Shown: positions 11,914 through 24,700 of the stretch, piece after piece
How positions within the stretch are numbered: position 1 is the stretch's first letter
Layout of the letters: each line of letters begins with the position of its first letter
Assembly (NCBI GenBank): GCA_002633025.1
Contig: NMRB01000410.1
Coordinates: 202,430-266,429, forward strand
Source of the DNA: Notospermus geniculatus
Taxonomy: Eukaryota; Nemertea; Pilidiophora; Heteronemertea; Lineidae
Direction: 5' to 3'
Length of the DNA stretch: 64,000 bases
The notes under the pieces: model-generated
Told to the model about the DNA's origin: nothing
Database searches by the model: none
Seen by the model: only the letters and a program-made list of their open reading frames with translations
Translations under genes and position numbers: made by a program

Positions 11914-12730
11914 ACGAACACGCGATTTTCGATGCCGTAACTGGCATTAATCCTCGGACAATAAAAATATCGTAAAACTGGGAGATTTCCCAATTTATTG
12001 GAGAAAACACGGGTCTCCACTTCCTATCGAAGTGTCCTTGAGCATGTTGAGGGAAGACACTCCCACCGCTACGAACCATTCGCAACGGAATCAATCTAAA
12101 AGCAGGTCACTTAAAAATAAAACAAGAAAATGCTTTTTGATTTAAAAATGTACAGCGTAGCTGGAGACATTGAGGTAGCGTACTTTTCTCTAGAAGTTCC
12201 CATTAGGTACAGATGTAGCGAAGTCGACCTGAGTGCGGGAAAAACTGTTCCTGGGGAATGGATTTCAATTGTAGCAAATGTTGCGATCTCACGACATCCG
12301 TACATTTTTCACAAGTCCTGTATTGGTTTTAACGATTTCGCGTTGAAGGCGTTGAAACCAGGATTCTGGCTAAAAAAGCCACGTGGATGATTGCAATTTG
12401 AGAGCCCATTTCGATAATTCATCCGTCTTAAACCCACTACTACCAAGGCCAACGTAAATAATTAAAATATGTAAAAACGTTTGAAAGGCCCTGAGGCCTA
12501 GGTTTACGTTGGGATGATCTCGGTGAGTGCTTTCCAATGAATACCTACATGTATGTGGCAGAGTCGCGGCAGCAATTTGAGGATTTAGGAGGGGGGGGCA
12601 ATTAAACGTGCCGAAACTTTTTCCCCTTCTTTTTTTATAATGGTGAACTTTTCTCTTTAATACAGACCAAATACAAAGCGACATATTCGGAAACACAACC
12701 TGACGCCGGCGTTTTTCGTTCTACTTTTAG
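11914..12730. other. Sequence upstream of the first recognised receptor exon
   Basis: Open frames occur at 11789-12094 (-) and 12130-12390 (+), but neither has recognisable receptor sequence. A pyrimidine-rich acceptor (GTTCTACTTTTAG) closes the stretch. Confidence 0.4.
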
Positions 12731-15700
12731 GTTCAATATCTAATATAGGTGCCGGTGCGAGCGACTGCCAAGATGGCGGGGACAACTCGTGGAAGAACAT
12801 TGTGGGCGTGGTCGGTGCTGCGTCGAGTGTCACATCAATACAGGTAGCAAATCTGCTGAAACTCTTCAAAATACCTCAGGTGAGTTACGCCCGTCTTTTT
12901 TCATCTGCTGGTTGTGTAATAGACCTACATTGCCATTGTGACCCTGATTTCAGACGTGCCTATTGCACACTAAAAGCTGAGCGCCGCTCCACGTGACAGT
13001 TTTCTATCGAAAGTTTGCTGTCAGATAGTTAATTATTGCTGTCAGACAGCAATAATTGCTGTCATACAGTACTTTATGACAGCAATTTTTGCTGTCTGAG
13101 AGCAATAATTGACTATCTGACAGCAAACTTTCGATAGAAAACTGTCACGTGGAGCGGCGCCTTAAGGCCAAGCGCACATTTGCAGCAAATGCGGTAGGGA
13201 TGTTTTTAAAATCGACTTATCCGGCTGAATGACGAATCGACAGCGTTGGGTCAGTCGACTTTAAAAGCACCCCTACCGCATTGAGTTTTGCCGCAAATGT
13301 GCGCTTGTCTTCAGACACTCGCCTGGCCAGGAGTGGCAACAGCTTTCCCGTCACCCGCACACACACCAGGCAACAATTGGCGATTTTTGTCGCAACTGAG
13401 CTTAAAGGAACACGGCATGCGATCTCTTACCGATATTTTGACTGCCGACGTAGAGAGAGCAACCTAGCGGCAGCAATACGAACTACAAAAAACATTACAA
13501 AATATACGTAGTACATCGGGTCAATTCGCCGACAAGTAGTTAGTCCCTGGGGTTGGAGAGTAGCGAGCACGACGATGGCGGCGGCTCTCAAGAAACTGGG
13601 CAATACGGGGCTCCTTTAACTTTGCCGTTGTTCATGTGATTTGAAAGCCTATGCTGATTGGTCAATGATGAAAACCCGATACATTTTCATCGAGGTGACG
13701 ACCGATGCGACAACTGGCACAAACATCAGACACGTTTGATATTGGGAACCAGTCTCCACTTGTTGCCGACTCCAAGCAGACGAGCCGACCAGTCGCAACA
13801 GTAGCTTTGTGTCCTCGTCTGCGATAGGCTTCAGTAAATGTTGACGAACAAAGTTTGGGTTAAGCTCAGATCGCGCCAGACTTGTTTCCGAATCCACACA
13901 GGAAATGCATGAGACGTGAGGAATTATCTGACGGCTAGCCAGTTTTTACCTTGTTTGTGTCTAAATCGAGGGGCGAAAAGTGCGCGTGACCCTGAGCAAC
14001 CGTAGTTGATTGACACTTAATCAAGAGTTGTGCCATTGCGTTAGACGGAGAGGAAATTGAGAAAAGGGGATTATCGTTTCTGCGCATGCGTGCGTTTGAA
14101 ATATGGCAGCTCCAATTTACTGCGCATGTGCGAAGCCATCTGTGATGACGTCATTCATTCATCATTCCGAGATGAAATTTATAACCATCAAAATGTCATC
14201 AATTAAATCGGTAATAATTGAAGACAACTTAGATCAACATGATTCCAGCCGTATTCATGGCTGTGATAATCCTCCAGATAAGAAGGCAAATAGCCCCATT
14301 TTCCTTAGGTAGGGGCCGTCTCAAAATTACATCGATGCCAAAAAGACGAAGAGACTTCATCTCTTCCCTGACCCCTCCCCCCTTGAAACGATGAAGTGGG
14401 CACTTGACATTGGCTTCATCCATGTGGGAAGTTTATAGCTCTGACTCATACAGATAGTAGGCCCATGTAGCCAGAACCTTTTCCTTTCTAGAAAGGAACA
14501 AGGTTCTGGCTACATGGGCCTACTGAAGAATGCATATAAAAAAGTCATTCTAAAAAAAGAGTGATGCCAATTTTTTTCAATACCCAAATCGAGAACCCCC
14601 TCCCCCAGACGAAGTCACTTCGTCTTTTTTGGCATCAAAACAATTTTGAGACGGCCCCTTAGCATTTGACAGGATGGATCATTAGTCAGACGGTTTTCCG
14701 TATCAACAATTCTTTAAGAAAGTATTGACCAACGTGTACCACTTTCGGAAATGCGGTCATCAGTTTCTGTGCTTCAAAAATGAATCCATGAAAAAAAGAA
14801 AAATCAAAACGAAAGCTTTGGTCAGCGCATTCCTTTTTGCTTTTTTCTCTGAGTGTAGTGTTTCAAAGTGCTTAAGTCGGAGTATGATCCTATCATCAAA
14901 ATGACAGCTTATTTTTCCTTGAGGGCCTAAGGAGACGAATCGCGGGCCTAATGGACACCTCAGGGTGTCTGAACGCTAAGTGGGCTTTAGCTTAGTGTAG
15001 CACTGAAGGCTAATGGAAAAACTCTCGTCATTTGAAAGGTTGCGAAGGGTTTTTTTCAGGGCCTGAAGTGTTATGTATTCCGTCTGAATCCCTGAGGCTA
15101 GGTGACTGTTGAATAGGTTCGAAAAATTCTGATAGTCGTGGCTAACCCTTAGGGGGCGTCACTTTGAATGACGGTCACGGTTGTCATACTTTGATGATGG
15201 TTAAAAGTTGTCATATTTTGATGATGGTTAAGTTGTCACACTTTGATGATGGTTAAGTTGTGTCACACTTTGATTATAAGTTGTCACACATGTTTATGTT
15301 GTCATACTTTGATGATGGTTAAGTTGTCATATTTTGATGATGGTTAAGTTGTCACACATGTTTAAGTTGTCACACTTTGGTGATGGTTAAGGTGTCACAC
15401 TTTGATAATGGTTAAGTTGTCACTTATGGTTAAGTTGTCACACTTTGATGATGGTTAAGTTGTCACACTTTGATAATAGTTAAGTTGTCACACTTTGATG
15501 ATGGTTAAGTTGTGTCGCATTTTGATGATGGTTAAGTTGTCACAAATCGTTAAGTTGTCACACTTTGATGATGGTTAAGTTGTCACACTTTGATGATGGT
15601 TAAGTTGAGGTCACAGTTTTAATGACAGCTATGTTTTCTGAACGCTGGAATATCGTGTAGATGTTCATTAAGGTATTGTAACACACAACCTTAACATCCG

Positions 15701-18700
15701 TCGCCCATCGGTTGAAATGGTTGACGTCTGCAGCTGTAACTCGAGATGAACACTAATCTTAAGTTGGAGATTAATCCACTAGGGTTACACAGTCTCCCTT
15801 CCCACCTCTATCGAACCACAATATCCCCTCCTGAACACCGCAGCTTGTCTCATTTCCGTGGTAACACAAGCGAGAAATGGGCAGATTTCTCACGCATTCT
15901 CTTCGTAAATATGGCAGGTAATTAGTGGTGATTGGGCGCTAATGAGATCTCGGTGGTCATTGAAAACGCGGGGCCGTAATCAGCCGACCAGGCCAGGGAC
16001 CCGCTGGGCATGATCGAGCGGTTCAGAGTCGGCCAGACAAGCTCATGGCTGGTGCTGGTGTTAGGGTTACAGCTCTGGAGGAGACTGATGCAAAAGCTGT
16101 GTCATTGATGCAGAAGCGGGCAAGAAATTGTCAAGCCGCCGATATCCAATATGGCCACCACGGCCACCATCTTGAATTTGTATTCCGCGCATTAACTCTA
16201 AAACGCCACAACCAATCATCACCATTTTTGGAGTGGATGTGGAGGTTGGGTAACTACACAAGCCTGTTGGATTTTGTTCCGCTCCGATATCCAATATGGC
16301 CGCCACAGCCACCATCTTGAACTCAAAAACGTCGCTGCCACTTTTCACCGACCATTTTTGGTGTGGATGTTGGGGTTTGGCAGCGATTTCTATCGGTACG
16401 CACTTGACGACTTGACGACAAGTCTAAATGCCTCCATTCATTGAGAGAGGCTAGAATATCGTTCTTTTTAAATTTCAGGTGAGCTTTTTCTCCACCAGTG
16501 CTGAGCTCAGCTCGAAAGAGCGATACCCCTACTTCCTCCGTACAATCCCGTCTGACGATGCCCAGGCCCAGGCAATGGTCGAACTCGTCAAGATGTTTAA
16601 GTGGCAATACGTGTCCCTGCTCTACGAGGAATCGAGCTATGGAGAAAAGGTGAGAGGTCGAAGGTCAGACTGATGCATAAAGTCCGACGCAGCCTTCGCG
16701 CGACCCAATGGAATGCGGAAATACCTAATTACGCCATCTACATGTACACCCGCGTTACCAACGATGATCGCCTGCACATGACTGGGCACTATTACAGTCT
16801 ATTCAAGTTTATTCAAGAGTCGTGTGTTGAGTAAGATTTGTGGTCAACCTGTGGCTTGTGGTAAGCCTACTTCCGCATTCCATTGGGTCGCGCGAAGGCT
16901 GCGCCGGACTATAGCAATGTTGTCTTTTCTGTCAGTTCGAACTGCGCAATGAAAACGTCTGGTAGGGTGTGTTTCAAAATTGGTCACCCAAGAAAATGGG
17001 GCAAAATTTAACTTTGAAATGACCACAAAGATTTGTGCCATTGATTTTCCAAAAATCAAATGTAGTATTTGATAATATATAGACATTTAGCTACTAGGAA
17101 ACGGACTCGCTGTTTCTCTGTGTGTCGCCCATTGTCAAGTCGCCGCTTATTCCGTCAATCTATTGTAATCTCACACTGGCAAGGGCCTGACTGAAAAACG
17201 TTACACCGGCTTCTAATGGAAAAGTATCTAAAACTCTGCCAGGAGACAAAGGTACGATTGTTTAAATCGCAAGCATATGGTTCCCTCCCCTGAAGCTGTT
17301 ATTGCTGCCGAATACCGTTAGGGCCGTCGTTTGAATCAAAGGAAAAACGCAGCCTTCCTCAAGCTGCTTTTCCACGAGGCGTTTGCGGACGCGGTTTCGG
17401 TGGCGGGCGCGGGTACGAGTGAAACAGCTAGAGAAATACGTTGGATCGATTTTTTTCAACCCGCGCCCGCATCCTTTTCCGCGCCCGCAAACGCCTCGTG
17501 GAAAAGCAGCTTCAGAAAATAGACGGCCACAGAAAAATGCTCGAAGTGTGGCTTTTATTTTTCTGTTTTCCCAATATTTTTTCGTGTTTTTCTGACAGTT
17601 GGCGCGACTTTTCTTTTTCTTCTTCGAATATGACGTGGGCCAAAGAAAAAAGACATATTTAATAGCTTTTTGCTTTGTGCATAGGAAGATGAGCTATCAA
17701 GAAGTTTGTATGATATGCTAAACATAGACTAGCGCCCGCCAACCTCGGTTGAGTACCTTGAGTCTGCCTGCAGTCGAGGTCTCGCTTCCAATGAAATTTT
17801 CTCAGCTGCCTAATACCTGACACAGGAACCATAGGAAACAAATTGTGTTGCTTTATTTGTAATGTCGTTCGTCTCAGCGGTGAGTTTGCAGTAATCTAGC
17901 CCTCATTGGACCGGTTTAGTCACGTGATGTGAAAATCACCGTCGCACGTGGTTATCACGTGAACATGACGACGTCAATGAGCGCAGTTCATGAGATGGAA
18001 CGAATTTTAACCCACATTCTGAAATGTCCGTTTTTCGATTGAAGGCGGTGGCACATGTATGTCCGGTGAAGCTGGCCACCTAGCGGTAATTTTGGGTACT
18101 GAAAAAAGTTATGACTGAAACAAATCTTCTATATTCTGAGTTTTGAGTTCTTATTTCGGACTTGAATCCAACGCTTGCTTGGTGTTTCAGGGCATGCAGG
18201 TCGTGGAATTCCACCTGAAGCGAGCCGGGGTGTGTATCGCAGTCAGAGACCGGCTCATCAAGGACTCGGGCGTGGCCACCGGCGAAACGTATGACAAAAC
18301 AGTGGAGGATCTCTTGAAGAAGAAAACTGCACGAGGTAGGTTTTCGGTCGAATTCAAATTTGTATTGGACCTCCAATTATACTCTCCCACTTACCTGTCC
18401 CATTCCTGAACTCGGAAAAAATGACCAAATCCTAAGTTGAAGATATCGCACGCTGTCATTCTTTGCCAGGTTCGGGCATCCTCCCACAGCAGGGGTTTTT
18501 ACCTCGCTCCTCTTCATCCGCTCACATCTGCGGTGACGAAGGGAGCGAGCAGTAAGAACGCCTATATTCTCAGGATGGGCTCGGGAGTGGGACAAGTAAG
18601 TGGACAGGACATTACTGTTCCTGACCATACCCCCACCCCATTATCTTCAACTTAGGATTAAGTCATTTTTTCCGAGTTTAGGAATGTGACAGGTAAGTGG

Positions 18701-21700
18701 GAGTTTAGAGTATGACAGAGCCATGGAGGATTTCCTTATGACCGAGTAGTTGGCGCATTGGCCTGCGAGCTGGAAGTTAAGCAACGTTGAGCGCGGTCAG
18801 TACTTGGATGGGTGACCGGTGCGTTTGATAAAAAACTTGAAAAACCATAGTGCGTATGATACAAAACTTGAAAAACCATAGTGTCTCTAGTTTCTGTTGC
18901 ATGGAAACACTGGGATATATGGGGAACGCTAGAAAAGTTACATGTTGCCAGCGAAGGCAATAAAGGGAGCCTAGCAGCATCAGCAGCCAAACGAGAACTG
19001 ATTAGTAATTAACGTTTAATGTCCAATTAGTTGGGAAAACAGAATTGAGGCGAGGCAAAAAACGAAAACGGAGGCTTTTAAGAGTTCATTTACGAGAATG
19101 CCGGCCCTAAGGCTTGAGACTCGACGCCTTCGCGACAAGCATTAGTTGTGAACTCTGTCGAAAGCAATGGAATATGTTCCATCGCGGTCTTTCAGCCGTT
19201 CGCTAATGATTTTTTCGGCGGTTGCGTGAGTGACTGGGCTTGTTCCGAGCTCTCCTGCGCTAATCATCCCGGAATGCGTTGACGAAGTGGCCAGGGGCTT
19301 GTACAACCCGTTGGCTAACTCGGTTATATCGAGGAGTCTTCACAATTCAAACGAAATTGAACCGTCTAATGCCTTTGCGAATTCTCCAAAGCCCGCGGCC
19401 AGTGTACCGCTGTCATTCAATTTCGCTGTAAATCGATAGCTTGTAAAAAGTCTTTCGTTGTTGTGCTAAATTGCCTGATGGAACCCACTGAACATCTCAC
19501 GGCGACGTGAACAGCTCATTTGATATGCGAAGCTAATTACGAAATGGCCGCAAACGAAATACAGTTTTAGAACCAGGCATGTAAGAGCCGGGGATGAAAT
19601 GAGACGTTTAAGACCCCATTTTCAGGAAGAAACCAATATGAATCCACTGTTTTTTTCTTCCCTGTTATATTCTCACCGTCGGTATTTTCCGTAAGGGCCG
19701 AGGTCATGTTCGGAATTTTCCGTAAGGGCCGAAGTCATGTTCGGTATTCTCCGTAATGTCCGAAGATACCTACATGTATGACTATGTTCATGTGATCCAC
19801 GGTGTAATGTTCAACACTTTCTGAATGCGCCCATTAAAATAGATAAAGATTACTTATACAAGTTCCATTTGGCGCCACCCTCGCCCTTTTCGGTAATTTC
19901 CGTAGCTGACGAAGTTTCATTCGGTATTTTCCGTGCGATGTCGGCAGCAGCACGTCATCGGCATGGAATGCGTCGCATTTTTTTGCGATACCTCTTCCTC
20001 CAATATTACTTAGATACTCGACTCCTTGAGTAGAAAATGTGAAGGGATTAAATTGGTTACATGCTGGTAAATAAGGGAGGAGAATTGCACCAAGGGTCGA
20101 AAAAAGTGAGGAATTGTCGTCAAAATTGAAAAGAAAGTGACTTTTTTTGCAATTTATTGGAACCTTCCGCAGGATTCATTGGAATTTTCTTCTCCGGCAC
20201 CAATAAAAAATATGAAAAAAATGAAAATGACTGCTACAGACAAATATGTAAGATATATCACTTTTTAAAAAAAAAACACGAAATTGGTATTGACATCCAT
20301 TTTTCTCCATTACCGATGGGAAGCCAGGCTAGTCTTACTTTTTTCTCGGTCTCCCCGATTCGTCTGCCAAAAGCTGCAGGTTACTGACTAAGGCGGATTT
20401 AATGAAAAATGGTGAGGCCTGGCGTACCTTTTAAAAACTGACACTCTTTCAGATACGAAAAAAGCGTCCATCTCTGAACGAATTTACAACCGAGTGCAGC
20501 GATTTTCTAGTTGCAAATTGTTCAAACATTCTGGGAACAAAGATTTGTGTCCGTTCCGTGTCTTTTTGTACGTTTGTCGCCCACACCATGTCTGGTGCCG
20601 ATGCCGCAGGGAAATCGAGATGTTTCGTCTTGTCTTTCGAAAGTGCATCGTACCTCTTAGTCCTTTCTGCCTTTGTAACCTACGTACCGCCGGCAAAAAG
20701 ATGCTGAATATTCTGTTCTAGATATCGTTTCTGATTCGTCGACTGATGCCACCCCTGCACTATGAAACATTTCAAAGAGCACTCCGTCTTCCTCACGACA
20801 GCTAATGTACCAGGCTTATTACCTCAGGCCCCTTTCATTCTCAACCAATTCTAAGGTGGTTTTCACTAAAATACGTCACTGTGTGTTCCTTGTATTACTT
20901 TCAGAAGNNNNCCCCCCCCCCCCCACACACACACTTCCCTTTCACATTTCACAAATCCACCAGAGCCTGTTGTAATCGCAGAAACGGAACGAAATTGGAA
21001 CGAAACGAAGTCTATAGGGAGCATTCATTATTTATGAAACCAAATTATTAGATCGTTGCATTTCAACCATCTGCGCAGCTGATATTTGGCTTCTAAAAAA
21101 GTTTGTATTATTTCCCGTCCCCTTTCCAGGCAGATTGCCATCACCATACCACATATAACCATTACTAAACCACAACCAGCCGTCAGCATTACCATTACAT
21201 CACCGTCGCCATTACCATTACCATTACATCACCATCACCATTGCCTGACCATCATCATTACCATTGCATCACCATTACCATCACCAATCCCATTACATCA
21301 CCCTCACCATTGCCATTTTCATTTGCCATTACCGTATCTTCCAGGTGTGATTGTTTTCGGTTCTGACCAGGAGGTGGCGCAGCTCATGAATGCCGCGAGG
21401 CGGAAGAACGCAACAGGTCAGTTTGTTTGGATCGGTTCGGACGGCTGGGGTGGACGTGAGCTGGTTTGGAAGACGAGAGAGGACCAGGTAGGTGACTCAC
21501 CCTTGACACTGCCCAATCCAAGCGCTGAATATTAATTTATGCTAATTTATGCATCATTATATGTTGGTGCACCCAATCACAGGAGCAAATGCCCAAGCAG
21601 TTTATGAGGTACTTAGCTCTCCCCTCTCGCACCGCACTTTCGGAGACGCGGTGGTGAAGTGCGGTTGGACGTCGGACTCGAAACCGGAAGGTCACGGGTT

Positions 21701-24700
21701 CGAATTCATCTCCGGAAATGACGTAAATTGTTTAACTCTTCCGACTGCAGGTAGAGGGCGCTGTGACGGTCCAACCCCTTGCTAAACCGGTCAGGGCATT
21801 TGACGAATACTTCCTGAATTTAAGACCGGAGACCAACACGAGAAATCCTTGGTTCATCGAGTACTGGGAGGACTACTTCAAGTGTAAATACCCTAACAGC
21901 CCCTACACCCCCTTCAATGAGGACTTTGAGACGAACTGTACGGATGATCTCACACAGTCGTATGAGACGGGATACATGCCCGAGGCACAGCTTCAGTTCG
22001 TTAGCGATGCAGTTCTGGCGTTCGCTTATGCTATCAGGGTAAGACAAGGGGTGACGTCATGTTTATAGGGAGGTTTCGAAATCAAACGATAAACGTAAAC
22101 GTTAACGACAACGTTCTTTTTGTACCGAAAATGCAATATAAAATCTGGTTAATGTGTACTATGAAAATAACGTTGTCGTTAACGTTTACGTTTATCGTTT
22201 GATTTCGAAACCTCCCTATTATTTCAGGCGTCACGGCCCAAAATGTTGCACGTCTGCTTCGAGGATATAAGTTAAAAGAGCCTCTCCACGTGAAAGTTTT
22301 CTTCAGCGCACGAGTTGACTCTCACGGGCAACTGAACCACCGAAAACTGGGCGGTCGTTTTTGTCATTATTAGATTCAGAGATTACAGTGATGCCACTAG
22401 TGATCAAGGGGGAGTAGATTTGATTAAAACAACAGCAGCTCTACTCTTCACCACAGCGTACTTGGTAGTACACTAAAGCTTTTACATCAATTGGCCATGC
22501 TCCCGATGACCACAGGCGGTCTTTTACCATCCAGCAGCAAGTTCGGAACATTCGTCAGTCGCTCAACATCTTTTTCTAATTTGCAGAATACGCAAAAGAG
22601 GTTTTGTCCTGGCGAAGAAGGACTCTGTGAAAAGATCGACCCCATACCAGGCAAACTTTTACTAGAAGAACTTAAGAAAGTCCAATTTGAAGGTAAGTTT
22701 GCATGTTTCTGGTGCTGGGATGATCTTTTAAGCCCAACAGTATGCGTTACGTTTTGCATCTCGCGACGGCTGACGTAACCTTTGACCTTTAGGCAACGTC
22801 GTATATGCATGCTCGATAAGACTGTTCAAATCTATCTATATGAATGATCTAAGTTACCAGTTAGGTATTGGGAGTGTTGCTACACATAAAAGAATGAGTT
22901 GAACATGTTACCTTACCTGATGAAGGGTTAGTCAGGCTGTAACAGCTGGTTGAACTTCTCAAGTGATGAAGCTATGGCGGCCATTTTTGTTTCGACATAG
23001 TATCAGTCCAGACTCGCTGTTACCACTGGCTATATATTGGTTGGACAGGAGACCAGTCTAAGGTGGGGAGGGAGAAAGAGTCACCTAATGCATACCGTTG
23101 GGCTCTAAATGGCCACAAACAAAGCAATTCCTTCCCAACTAATCGAAACGTCTATACATGTATTTCTTAGGTTTATCAGGTCAAGACGTACGTTTCGACA
23201 GAAACCTCGACGGTCCGCCGAGATACCGGATCCTAAATTTCCAACAACCCAAACCTGGGGAATACCGATGGCAAGAGGTCGGCTTCTTCACGGATTTCGA
23301 ACTCACTGTGAGTAGGGTTAAAACCTTTTTGACCTATTCGGTCCTTAGTGATCGGGAATTTACGGCCCGTATTTTAGAATGTTCCTCACCGTAAAGGAGT
23401 TCCTCAAGGCTATTGTTCTCAACAGGAGAACAATAGCCTTGAGGAACTCCTTTACGTTGAGGAGCATTCTAAAATCGGGCCTACATGTACATCTTTTTCC
23501 TGTCAGTTTAAACTGGGGAGGGAGGACGGTTTTGTGCTAATTCGGTAGGGATCGTTTGTTGATAATAGGCTACCAGACGTTTTCACTACCGGTAGAGGAG
23601 TTTTCGCAAAGCCCCCGAAACGCCAGTGCGAACGCCAATCCCATTGTTCGATGCCTAGCAGAGAAGAGCGAAGAACAGGGTAGGCGTTTCGGGGGGGGGG
23701 GCTTGCGAAAACTCTCCATTGTGATGGGGCAAAACATACGTTATTAAACCCGAAATTGGTACATGTATTATTGGTAATAGGCTGAATCTGGTGGGGAAAA
23801 GAGACGCATTTTGTTCCAGCCGAAGTCTTGCTGAAAAAGCCTGCAGGAGTTTCGTTATGGGCGGTCTTTGCCACCAAAAAAGGGATATACGCAGAGGGAT
23901 ATTTCCGTAGAGGGATGTCCGCAGAGGGGAATACAGAGTTTTCGCAAAGCCCCCGAAACGCCAATGCGAACGCCAAACCCATTGTTCGATGCCACGAAGA
24001 GAGCACCGAACAAAAGAATAGACGTTCGCGTTGGCGTTTCGGGGGCTTTGCGAAAACTCTATAATATTTCTCTGCAGGAGCACTATTGGGAACTTTGGTT
24101 TTCTATATTTCAGATAAATAGCAGTATCCTGATGTTTCGACAGGATGAGCCGAAATTTCCAGCATCATACTGCAGCCCGACTTGTGGGCCAGGCCAATCT
24201 AAGCGATACCTCACCGGCGAAAAGTGTTGCTGGAACTGCATTAACTGTACACGTTGGCAGTACTTGTCCCGCGAGGATAAGTGCGTTGAGTGCGACTACG
24301 GGAGCAAACCTGACGTGCACAAGACTACGTGTATTGAAATTCCACCGGAAGTGATGCAGCAGGATAACCCAATCGCAATTGCTGCACTCGTGTACGCTTC
24401 CGCGGGGATTATAGTGACCGTTTTCGTGATATGTGTGTTCGTTATGTACCAGGAGACGCCAGTGGTGAAGGCGTCGGGGCGGGAACTCAGTTTCGTGCTT
24501 CTCGTTGGAATATTACTAAGTTACGGCATGACGTTTTTTATCACAACGAAACCGACGCATATTATTTGTGGTCTACAAAAATTCGGGATAGGACTTTGCT
24601 TCAGTATTTGTTATGGTGCAATTTTGACTAAAACTAATCGTATAGCACGGATTTTTCGCGCAGGAAAAAGGACCGTACGTAGACCGAAGTTTATAAGCCC

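Noticed and set aside
23503-24083. Minus- and plus-strand frames with SPRNANAN-like sequence
   Set aside because: They are translations of the AGAGTTTTCGCAAAGC MITE arms, recurring wherever that element occurs.
23868-24113. N-terminal extension of the receptor transmembrane exon frame (about 82 codons)
   Set aside because: It reads through a MITE and an intron and is interrupted by absence of the MITE in copy 2. The acceptor TATATTTCAG at 24113 marks the real exon start.
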